A model generated the notes under the pieces. That model was given only the letters and a program-made list of their open reading frames with translations, was not told where the DNA came from and searched no databases. 61,486 nt of DNA. Source: Willaertia magna (lineage: Eukaryota; Heterolobosea; Eutetramitea; Acrasida; Naegleriidae). A program made the position numbers and the translations under genes. The stretch's first letter is position 1. Every line of letters begins with the position of its first letter. Below are positions 38,618-46,999 of the stretch, one piece after another. The stretch lies in assembly GCA_902984215.1 (NCBI GenBank), contig CADWAF010000922.1, positions 1-61,486 on the forward strand, written 5' to 3'.

Positions 38618-40668
38618 ATGCTGTCTGACAATAAATTTTCTCAGTTGAAGAATGAAGTTGAGGAATGGAAAGAAAACTTTGCGGACATATATTTTAGTTT
38701 AGATGATCCATGGATAAGAAGATTTGCATTTGTTGATGAAAATAATGATTGGACAGTAACTTGTCAAGTTGATCTTGACTTTACTGAATCTTATTCTACT
38801 CATATCTCTCTAGTTGTTCCAAAATCCTATCCAAAAGGTGAATATCTATTATTAGTGGGAAGTGATATGAACGAAGTAAAAGGAGATGATATTAGTGAAG
38901 TACTTTGTGAAGTTTTTCATAAATTAAAAGAAAAAAGAGATAAATTCTTGGAAGAAATTCCAACACCGGGAACTGCAAATTCTCATCACCAACATGTTTT
39001 TGACGATGAAGATGAAGAACCATTCAGTGCCGGAAGTGATCATAATGAAGTAGTTTTCATAGATTCAACAGACACAATGGAAGATGAAGAAAAAAGAAAG
39101 AGACTTGCATCTATTGAAAAGGAAATTGAAAAAGTAAGAAAAACTCCTGGATGGTTAGGATGTCCAGGTGCCTCAGGAATGGATCAAATTAAAGTTTATT
39201 TATTTACAGATCCTAAACGTTTAGGTATTTCATCTTTAACCGCGCAAGGTAAGTTTATTATTTACAATTTATTATTTAACCATAATTACTGTAAATTTCA
39301 ATATTTATTAAACAACAAAGCTTGGGGAATTGATCCTGATAAGTGGATTTGTTTAGCAATTTCATTTTCTAATTATTATACAGAAAGTACAAGTAAACCA
39401 CAAGTTGAAGCATTCCAATGTGGTACAACAGATGAAAGAGATCCATACATGTTAATAGATAATGCTAAAACAAAGTTTGGATTATATTGGACAGTTCAAC
39501 AACGTATTGATAGAGATTTCTTTGCAGTTTATTGGCCAATTGAAAAGTATAGAGAAGAAGTACAACCAAAGAATGGTTTAAATTATATGGAATATTTATT
39601 ACAATATACAGAAGATATTATTAAAGCAAGTCCAAGTAAATGTTTAATTTGTGGTGGAAATTTACCTTTTGAAGGTATTAAACCGTAAGTATTTTGTGAT
39701 TTAATAATTTATTTAATTTGTATTACAGAATGTGTTGTGAAAATCAGTTATGTATTTTTAGTTATGAGCAATATGGTTTAGGTGTTGATCTTGAATCTAG
39801 TATTAAGAAAATACCTGATATTGTAGATTTATTGATTAGTATGTGTTATGCAGCCTCAAGTTCATATGTCAATAAGGGTTTCAATCCATTCAGTCCTTTC
39901 CCTAGTGGATTAGAAATTAAAATACGTGATAAGAATACTTCAAAAGTCACAACTTATAACTTTATTACAAATGATGGTAAAGATGATAATGCAAAAGTAA
40001 GGGAAGTATTGGAAAAAGTTCCAAGCTTAGAAGTTTTAAGCCAATGGACAGATGAAGGTAAATTAAAAGATAAATGTGACGAAAAACATCCATTGTTATA
40101 TCCATTATTAAGATGGATTATTGCATCTGCAAGAGTTCACTTTAAGAAATTAGAAGGAAAAGAACAACTTTCAGTTATGCAAACACCTCATCAATATATT
40201 ATGTTATCAAGTACTCCATCAAAAGAAAAACTCTTCCAAGAAAAGAAACAGAAATATGGTACAATTTTGTGTTGGCATGGTTCTGCACTTGGTAATTGGC
40301 ACTCTATTATGAGAAAGGGTTTATTAAACATGTCTGGAACAACTGGTATGGTAAATGGTGCAGCATATGGTTCTGGTATTTACTTTGCTGCCAATGCAAG
40401 TGTAAGTTTTGGTTATATGCGTTATCAATCTGGTTGGCCAAATTCTTCCACTTTTAAGGGTAATCAAATTGGTTGCTTAGCACTTTGTGAAGTTATAAAG
40501 ACACCTGAATTAATCCAAAAATATGGTAAGGATATGGTTCCTAACCCTTACTATGTTATTCCTGATGAAAGTGCTGTACAAACCAGATGTTTCTTTATTT
40601 ATACTTCAGGACAAAATTATCACAATATTGAAGGCAAATCGCTTACATTACCAAAAATTGAATATTAA
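38618..40668 (+). CDS. PARP6/PARP8-type mono-ADP-ribosyltransferase, three exons
   Basis: I joined 38618..39248, 39321..39684 and 39729..40668 to give 644 residues. The first intron (72 nt) is a multiple of three without a stop, so an open frame runs through it; I removed it because of its GTAAGT...AAAG ends and A+T-rich translation. The N-terminus resembles an RWD or UBC-like fold. A Cys-containing module 'CLICGGNLPFEGIKP' with 'MCCENQLCIFSYEQYGLG' is as in PARP6/8. The catalytic domain shows 'LCWHGSALGNWHSIMRKGL' (His), 'GAAYGSGIYFAANASVSFGY' (Tyr) and 'CLALCEVI' (the third position is not the Glu needed for chain elongation). Expected activity is therefore mono-ADP-ribosylation from NAD+. 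Confidence 0.88.
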
Positions 40669-40787
40669 ATATTGTAATTGTATTAAAATATTATTATTTA
40701 ATTTATTTCCATTTATGTTTTGTACCTTAGTAATTTGTAATTACAAAATGTCATTGATTGTTAAGGGAGAACTTTAAAAATAAAAAA

Positions 40788-41309
40788 ATGACAAAGTACT
40801 CATACATAGTAAAAGTGATAAGTGGATCCAAATTGATTAGTGATAAAAGCGACATCAGGTACGTATCATCTTCATCTATTTAACTCTTGATTATTCCCAA
40901 CAACTCTTCAAGTGATCCATATGTAATAATAGAATCCAATAATTTAAATTGGGCTAAAAAGTGGGATGATAACAATGGAGCAACAAAACAATTTAATGGA
41001 AAAACAAAATCGGTACAAACAACCGTTAAAGAAAATACACTTAATCCTGAATGGAATGAATATTTCGAAACTGAAGTATTTCCAGATGATGGTATCGCTG
41101 AAGAAACCTTTACTTTTAAAGTTTTTGACAAGGATCAATTTACAAAAGATGATCCATTAGGTGAAGTGAAAATAAGTTTCGAAAAGAAAGATTTAAAAGA
41201 TAATCCTTATTTTATGAATTTCGTTTTGTTCTTAGAAGGGGTTGAATCTGGAAGGATAGAAATTGCAGTAAAAAAGAATAAGATTGAAGAAAGTACAATT
41301 CAACAATAA
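40788..41309 (+). CDS. Single C2-domain protein, two exons
   Basis: I joined 40788..40858 and 40913..41309 (54-nt intron, donor GTACGT, in frame) to give 155 residues. The whole protein is one C2 domain: 'YSYIVKVISGSKL', 'SDISDPYVIIES' (first Asp loop, split by the intron), 'TLNPEWNEYFE', 'FKVFDKDQFTKDDPLGEV' (second Asp loop with several Asp). The calcium-binding aspartates are present, so calcium-dependent lipid binding is expected. There is a 20-residue charged insert after the first loop. No other domain, so it may act as a small membrane adaptor. Confidence 0.85.
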
Positions 41310-41371
41310 TTATTTTTGTAATCTTTAATATAAACTATTTTATTTTGTAAATTGTTAGTTATTTTCCATGA

Positions 41372-41406
41372 GCGGGAAAACACTAAAAAAGGTGGCGCCA
41401 AAAAAA
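41372..41406. promoter_or_regulatory. Paired E2F-like sites upstream of the 41522 gene
   Basis: GCGGGAAAA (41372-41380; TTTTCCCGC on the minus strand) and GGCGCCAAAAAAA (41394-41406; TTTTTTTGGCGCC on the minus strand) lie 116-150 bp before the ATG at 41522. Both match the E2F consensus TTTSSCGC. The second is the same 13-mer found in the TMEM237-like/HAUS2-like promoter. Confidence 0.5.
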
Positions 41407-41521
41407 TGCAATAAGGTTAATTAGGCGTTTCTTTCTTTTGTTTTGAAGGCAGAGTTGGAGAAATGTTTGTAATGAATAGGCGATCTAATGAGATTAATTA
41501 TTAATAAAACAAGATTTTAAA

Positions 41522-42424
41522 ATGTCTCAAGAATCCACTTTCTTTCATCCTGAACATCATAATCATGATTTTGGAGAACACTTAGGAGAAGAACAATTAA
41601 GAGTTTATAATATGTTCTTTGCTGCAAGTACTTGTGGTAAGATGATTGCTCAAGGAGAAAGTACATTGGTGAGACAAATGAAACAAGAACCATTTACAAA
41701 ACATCAACATGAATTGTTGAGAGATTCTTGTACATTAAAAATGTTGCATAAGAATAACGCTTGCTTATCTTCAAATATTTTTCATAAAGTATTAGATCCT
41801 TCTACTGAAGATAAATTGTCTTGGCAAATGAATCAAGATTTCTTGACAAAAAACAAGGAAGGTAGAGAAGAGATTTTTAACGAAGTAGATCATTGCCTTA
41901 ATTTTAATGAGGATGTAATGATAAAGCAAAAAGAAGTGACAAGTTTAATAAGAAATGATTGGCAAGAACCTGGAAGTTTTTCAAGAGTGTTTCCAGATAT
42001 GCTTAAAGTGCTTTCAAAAAATACACAATTAAGATTTAAAGCTATTAATTGGATATCAAAAATAAATAATAACAAGACGAATAAGTACTTAGATAAGCTT
42101 TGTGATGAGTTTTATCCTCAAGAAAAGCAAGAATTAGTGAATTGTATAAGGGAGAATGTACATAGTAGAAAAGATTTTCATTATCAAACCTTTTTAGAAG
42201 ATTGTAAAGTACCAATCCAACAATTTTATTTCAAAATGGGTGCGTTAGTTTGTAAAAATACATTCAGTAAGTGTTTGAACTACAATTTAGAAGAGGCAAG
42301 CTTAGTGGATGCCATGAACTGTAGTGTCGCCGCAGATAATGAAGATGGAAATAATTGTCAACATACAATGTTAAAGTATTTTGAAAAAGTTATTTCAGAC
42401 AATGTACCTTCTGAAAATGTGTAA
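41522..42424 (+). CDS. Orphan Cys/His-containing helical protein
   Basis: Not recognised. 300 residues, no intron. The N-terminus is His-rich ('FFHPEHHNHDFGEHLGEEQ'). The body is helical with scattered Cys ('STCGKM', 'RDSCTLKMLHKNNACL', 'DHCLNF', 'GALVCKNTFSKCLNYN', 'NNCQHTML'). Their spacing is irregular and fits no zinc finger I know. No membrane helix or signal peptide. The promoter holds two strong E2F-like sites, so an S-phase or mitotic role is a reasonable guess. Confidence 0.7.
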   Translation: MSQESTFFHPEHHNHDFGEHLGEEQLRVYNMFFAASTCGKMIAQGESTLVRQMKQEPFTKHQHELLRDSCTLKMLHKNNACLSSNIFHKVLDPSTEDKLSWQMNQDFLTKNKEGREEIFNEVDHCLNFNEDVMIKQKEVTSLIRNDWQEPGSFSRVFPDMLKVLSKNTQLRFKAINWISKINNNKTNKYLDKLCDEFYPQEKQELVNCIRENVHSRKDFHYQTFLEDCKVPIQQFYFKMGALVCKNTFSKCLNYNLEEASLVDAMNCSVAADNEDGNNCQHTMLKYFEKVISDNVPSENV

Positions 42425-42547
42425 ATTATGTATAGTAAAAACTTTTTAAATAGTAATACAGATTTATGGTCATCTTCTTCAAATGGTAATCAACTAGAGG
42501 TGTATTTATTGTGTGACTAAAACAATACACAACCTCTTTCAAAACAA

Positions 42548-42907
42548 ATGAAATCAATTAGGCAAATAAAACAAGTCAACTTTGTGAAGTCATACTTTGT
42601 CAACCCAAGAATGAGAAGGAATATTCACACCGAACGTAAGTTATATACTTATTACAAAGTTTATTTAATTTGAAAATAAGAAAATAACGACATTAAAAAC
42701 TTTTTTAGTGAAAAATATGAAGAAGCACCAAACTCATCTGGAATGGAATCAAACTTTGAGGGTGGTTGGTATGGTGACAAAAAACAAGATCAGGGAAGTA
42801 AAAAAGAATTAAAAGAAAATAATAATAAACAGAAGGATATTAGCCTTAATGTTGGTGATGATGAATTTTCAGTCATTAGAGAAAAAAATCCTCAAATAAA
42901 TCAATAA
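42548..42907 (+). CDS. Probable small mitochondrial protein, two exons, junction uncertain
   Basis: Exon 1 from ATG 42548 encodes a basic presequence-like start ('MKSIRQIKQVNFVKSYF', then 'RMRRNIHTER'). Exon 2 (42709..42907) ends in a 66-codon acidic/polar frame ('KYEEAPNSSGMESNFEGGWYG' in part, ending 'REKNPQINQ'). The strong donor GTAAGT at 42636 joins in a different frame, giving a shorter protein ending near 42823. The weaker donor GTTATA at 42640 joins the two frames above to give 96 residues. I prefer the second because it uses the longer frame with biased composition, but a transcript is needed. Function unknown. Confidence 0.4.
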
Positions 42908-43108
42908 AGTTAATAAATTTTTCTTCATTCTCCCTTAATATCTAAAATCAATATCTAAAAGAAGTATTATTAATTGTTGCGAAAAGTACATTGCAATGTA
43001 TTAATAATAAAATAATACTATCTCTACTATATTAATTTATTATTGTCTAAAATACAAATATTCAACTACTAGTAACCTAAAAATAAAAACTCTTCCTTCA
43101 AAAAACTA

Positions 43109-43366
43109 TTATTTCTTTCTTGAAAAAGGATTCATTTCTTTTAAAACAGATTTTAATTCTTCACCAAAATGTTTTCCAAAATGTTTTCCTTTCTCTAAAT
43201 ATTCAGGTGCATTACTCGCAGTTTCTTCAACTTTATTTTCTGCTTTTCTAACCATATTTTGAAACTTTTGACTATTTGATAATTTATTTACAATAAAATT
43301 ATGAAGTTTCGGAGCTAAATGCTTTGAAAATATAGCTTCAAAAACCCTAACAAAAGGTCCCAACAT
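43109..43366 (-). CDS. Small orphan amphipathic-helix protein
   Basis: 85 residues, no intron, not recognised. It starts 'MLGPFVRVFEAIFSKHLAPK' (an amphipathic, weakly presequence-like helix). It continues as basic/acidic helix ('NMVRKAENKVEETASN', 'FGKHFGEELKSVLKEM') to a basic end 'NPFSRKK'. A clean ATG context (AAAAAATG) and a frame rich in charged residues support it. It diverges from the tetraspan gene at 43498. Confidence 0.55.
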   Translation of the reverse strand: MLGPFVRVFEAIFSKHLAPKLHNFIVNKLSNSQKFQNMVRKAENKVEETASNAPEYLEKGKHFGKHFGEELKSVLKEMNPFSRKK

Positions 43367-43497
43367 TTTTTTTATTATTGGTATTTTTGTAAATTTTGAT
43401 TGAAACCGATTGGCTACAACTTGAGACCTTAAGAAAACCCATTAGAAACAAGATGGAAGAAGAATAGAAGTTGCCGGTTCAAACAAAACAGAAAAAA

Positions 43498-44031
43498 ATG
43501 AATGCTGATACTATTCCTCTCGTAATGGAAGAAGATGACACTTATTCCACAATTAATCTACGTAATGATAATTTAAGAATATTTATGATTATTTCAAATG
43601 TTATTTTTTTAATATATTCAATTCTTGCTCTTGTGTGTAATATTGGTATGGGTATTACCGGATTTTCTACACCTTTTGCAATGTTGGGGATTGCAGGTTT
43701 TACTTTTGTAGGAATGTTTGTGTTTATATTCCCTGCACCGATTTTGGGGATAATTGCTTTTGCTGGAAAAAAGTTTAGTAGAGGAATTACAATCTCTTAC
43801 ATTGTTTTTCTTTCCATATCTTTATTCTTTCATTTAGTGTATTATATCATGTTATTTATTGGTGGACCATTCCCTTATTCAAGTAGTAGTGACTCTTCTG
43901 AACTACCATTAGGTGGTCCAGTATTTTACTCTTTGATTGCTGGCGTATTCTTTGTTGTCACTACCATTTCCTTCACTACATGTATTTCCTTTTCTTGTAT
44001 TAAATTAAGGAAACATAAAAATTTACAATAA
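43498..44031 (+). CDS. Four-helix (tetraspan) membrane protein, unnamed
   Basis: 177 residues from ATG 43498; an upstream in-frame TTG was rejected. Four membrane helices: about 28-50 ('IFMIISNVIFLIYSILALVC'), 60-85, 95-120 ('ISYIVFLSISLFFHLVYYI') and 140-165. Short polar N- and C-termini face the cytosol. The third-fourth loop is Ser-rich. No CCG motif or conserved Cys pattern of tetraspanins, and no claudin motif. Localisation and function unknown. Confidence 0.7.
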   Translation: MNADTIPLVMEEDDTYSTINLRNDNLRIFMIISNVIFLIYSILALVCNIGMGITGFSTPFAMLGIAGFTFVGMFVFIFPAPILGIIAFAGKKFSRGITISYIVFLSISLFFHLVYYIMLFIGGPFPYSSSSDSSELPLGGPVFYSLIAGVFFVVTTISFTTCISFSCIKLRKHKNLQ

Positions 44032-44061
44032 ATATTTATTAATGAATATTTATTAAATATT

Positions 44062-45468
44062 TTACATTACTTTTTGAGTTAAAGTAGCACAGAAAAAGCT
44101 GGCATAAGTTCCAACTCTATCTAATTTGTGTAAATCTTCACATCTACTATCAAATTCTAAAACATTACCTAATTTAACTTTGTCAACTGGTTCTTGTTCA
44201 GTAATGAATGGAGTTTTAGTTCCAGCTATGTAGATCTCCACATAAATTTAGTACCAACATCTGATTGTTTAAGCATTTCTTTCCATTCTTCAATTAATAA
44301 TTCAGGATGACCAGATAACCAATCTTGATGATCTAATAAGATAAATTGTGTCATTGGATCTTTAACATTTAACTTTTCATTTTCCATTCTTCTTTCAATT
44401 AAATATTCAGTAATTGTTTTTGTGTGAATTGAAATTCTATCAATTAATTTTTCATTCTTTAAACGATTAAAGTTTTCTTCTGTTAAATATTCAGGACAAC
44501 AATCTTTATCATAATGTCCTTTAATATAAACTTTATAAAAGTAATTATTCTTAAAAGGTAATTGAGTACAAATGTATCCAACCTTTTCTTTAATAAATAG
44601 ACCTACTGTTGCATATTCACTTAGAATTAAATTTCTTTGTTTTTCAGGTACTCCATTAAAAGCATCTAAAACTAATTTACTTCCTAAAATCCACATAACA
44701 ACTCTATTAAATAGTTTACCTTCTACTCTTCCGTAATAAATTCTTTTTTGTTCTTCTAATGTTTGTGCATTTGCTAAATCATCTAAAGCCTTTCTTAATC
44801 CCGGAATGATTCCACAATAAATTCTATAAAGTTTCAATGAATTTCATATTCTTCTTCTACTTACTTTATTAATAAAACAGCTAACCAGCCAGCCATAGAT
44901 CTATAATAGAAAGAATTTCTTAGTCCGAATAACCAATCTTTACCATCAAAATAGTATGCATATTGATCCCAATATTCACGTGCTTCCTTTGAAAGGGATG
45001 GTCTTAAAACTTGTGGATAAAGTTTAGTACTGAAATTTTCAACCTTTCCTTCTCCGAAAAGTTGCCAAAAAGTGTTATAATCTAATAAACGGATTGCAAC
45101 TAATTTTAATTCTAAAACAGCATTTTGACAAGGGTTTTTGTCAATAGAATAGATATGCTTAGGGTTTTGAAGAGCTAATGCTAAAACGTTACAGCCGGCA
45201 CTAGTAATAATTAATATATTAGATTCATCTTTTTTAACGTCTAAAACTTGAGCATCTAGTTCTGGATCTTCCCATGCACAGTCTAATTTATTAATGTTAA
45301 TTGACAATAAAGTGTGAATTAAATCACTGTTATTTAAAAAAGTTACTTACTGTAGATAATATTAGTGGAATAGTTACTTTGAATGATTGGATTTAAAAGA
45401 AAATGTATTATCACATATAAAAGATGTAAAGCAGGTTTAATGACCTTATTGACAATAAATGACAGCAT
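44062..45468 (-). CDS. BtaA-type 3-amino-3-carboxypropyltransferase with apparent frameshift
   Basis: I joined complement(44062..44823, 44865..45282, 45351..45468). BtaA transfers the aminocarboxypropyl group of S-adenosylmethionine to diacylglycerol, the first step of betaine-lipid (DGTS) synthesis. Exon 1 encodes a hydrophobic N-terminus; exons 1-2 join as 'IIYNCAWEDPELD', the family 'CWEDP' motif, followed by 'ILIITSAGCNVLALAL' and 'SIDKNPCQNAVLELKL' (SAM site). Exon 3 runs to 'VGTKFMWRS', where a stop (44226) appears, yet the next frame continues the family's C-terminus ('AGTKTPFITEQEP' to 'TYASFFCATLTQK') down to 44062. One missing base near 44228-44235 would explain it. No BtaB (methyltransferase) half is fused. 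Confidence 0.78.
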
Positions 45469-45811
45469 TATTATTGTTGAACTGTTTCAAAAATTTTCTT
45501 CCTTTAAACTCCTACCGATTTTTTTTGCTTGTGGAAAATCATTAAACAATTTGATTTTAATTTCCTGTTCTGACGGTTTGAAGTGACGTTTCTGTTTGTA
45601 AAGGCTGGAATTTTTAACTTTCAATTTACTTTCCTCTTAAATTTAATTAAATTGAATTCATAATTTTGCAAGTTAGCGCTCTAAGACCCCGCAAAGACTG
45701 ACTAAAACTTGGCTCAGTTAATTCATCTTTGATGAACAAGTTAGACATCTTATACAATAAGAAAGCCAATTATTAAACCAGACTATTTAAAAATTTTAAT
45801 TTTTTTTAAAA
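45469..45811. other. Divergent promoter region
   Basis: 343 bp between the BtaA-like and RABL3-like genes. No supported gene. AGCGCT at 45676-45681 and a small G+C rise (45670-45720) are the only notable words. Confidence 0.4.
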
Positions 45812-46870
45812 ATGGATCAAGATAGAACAAGAACATTTAGAGTTTTAATTTTAGGAGAAGGACAATGTGGAAAAACAACAATTCAAAAACTAATTGTAAA
45901 TTCCTATAGAAAATATTCTCTTCATTTAGATCAAATAGATTCCAATTTCTTCTTTTCTAAAAACCAAATCAATTCTTCTAATCAATCCAATACCCCAACG
46001 ATAGGATATAAAATTCAAACAATTCCTCACGGTGACGAAAAACAACAAATAATAGAGTTAATTGAGATTGGAAGTTCATATGAAAATATACATAAAGATA
46101 TTAAGGATATATTAGATCCAGAACTTTGTATACCTTTTGATGGTATAATTTATATTTTTAATCAAGATGATTTAGAAACTTTAAAACCTTTAAAATCTAT
46201 TTTAAATTATTTTGAAAGTTTAAATGAAAAGTATTTTTCTAAAATACTATCGGAACAATCTAGGTTGACTAGAGGGATGAATGAAGATGATAATACTATT
46301 TCTTCGAGTAGTTCATTTGGATTACAAAATATTAATATGAGAAGGAAAGTATTAAATAATGAAGAAAATAGAGATGAAAGAGTATTTAGGAAAGAATCTA
46401 TATTATTATTAGGGAACAAATTTAATTCAACTGTAAATAATTTATTAAAAGATGTAGAAGTAGATAATACTGTATTACCTACTTCAACTACTTCAGGTAT
46501 AGTGTCTAATAGAAGAACATTTATATCTTCATTATTTTCATCAAAGAAAAAGAATGAAGATTTAGAGATTTCTAAGGTTTCACTATTTTGTAAAGCTTTT
46601 TTACGCTTTCCATTACAAATAATATTTTATTTTGGTTGGCTGCTGTTTAATTTTTTATTAATTTGTCTATGTATGTCTCATTACATAGTTAATTCACATC
46701 AAGCAGTTAAATTTTCAAAAAAGATTAGTAAATCAATATTTGATTTACAACAAGAACTAAAATGTGATTATTTTGAATTGGATGCAGGTAATTCTGAAGA
46801 GTTATCTACAACTCAATTCAGATTAATCCAAAACTTTTTTGATAAAGTATTAAACGGTCAATCTGTTTAA
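45812..46870 (+). CDS. RABL3-like small GTPase with degenerate motifs and a hydrophobic insert
   Basis: 352 residues, no intron. The P-loop GEGQCGKT lies at residues 15-22 after 'FRVLIL'. 'TPTIGYKI' follows, then 'QIIELIEIGSSYENIHKDI' where RABL3 has 'YIELWDVGGS'; the DxxG motif is replaced by EIGS. 'PFDGIIYIFNQDD' corresponds to 'VNGIIFVHDLT'. 'ILLLGNKFN' stands where NKxD is expected. The end 'FELDAGNSEELSTTQFRLIQNFFDKVL' resembles RABL3's 'LDCTN..KLSRFFDKVI' region. A hydrophobic segment (about 262-300) is inserted before it and could anchor the protein in a membrane. Overall order matches RABL3 (plant LIP1), but nucleotide specificity is probably altered. Confidence 0.55.
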   Translation: MDQDRTRTFRVLILGEGQCGKTTIQKLIVNSYRKYSLHLDQIDSNFFFSKNQINSSNQSNTPTIGYKIQTIPHGDEKQQIIELIEIGSSYENIHKDIKDILDPELCIPFDGIIYIFNQDDLETLKPLKSILNYFESLNEKYFSKILSEQSRLTRGMNEDDNTISSSSSFGLQNINMRRKVLNNEENRDERVFRKESILLLGNKFNSTVNNLLKDVEVDNTVLPTSTTSGIVSNRRTFISSLFSSKKKNEDLEISKVSLFCKAFLRFPLQIIFYFGWLLFNFLLICLCMSHYIVNSHQAVKFSKKISKSIFDLQQELKCDYFELDAGNSEELSTTQFRLIQNFFDKVLNGQSV

Positions 46871-46999
46871 CAAACATTTAATTGTGTTGTTGAGTTGACC
46901 AAAAGTTTTCCCTTAAAATTTACTGTTCAACTAAATATTCCAGTAAAACAAGGTAGTTTTACAAAAATAAAATTTTTAAAAAATTAAAATGAGACAAGA

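Noticed and set aside
40960..41160. Additional frames on both strands over the C2 gene
   Set aside because: Shadows of the C2-domain frame, which has clear motifs and a consistent splice.
44226..44255. A 29-nt GT-AG 'intron' that would restore the BtaA frame
   Set aside because: It would remove VGTKFMWRS, which matches the family, and is shorter than any other intron here; a base deletion explains the data better.
45383..45586. 67-codon plus-strand frame opposite the BtaA first exon
   Set aside because: Antisense to the reconstructed first exon, which joins correctly to the CAWEDP motif.
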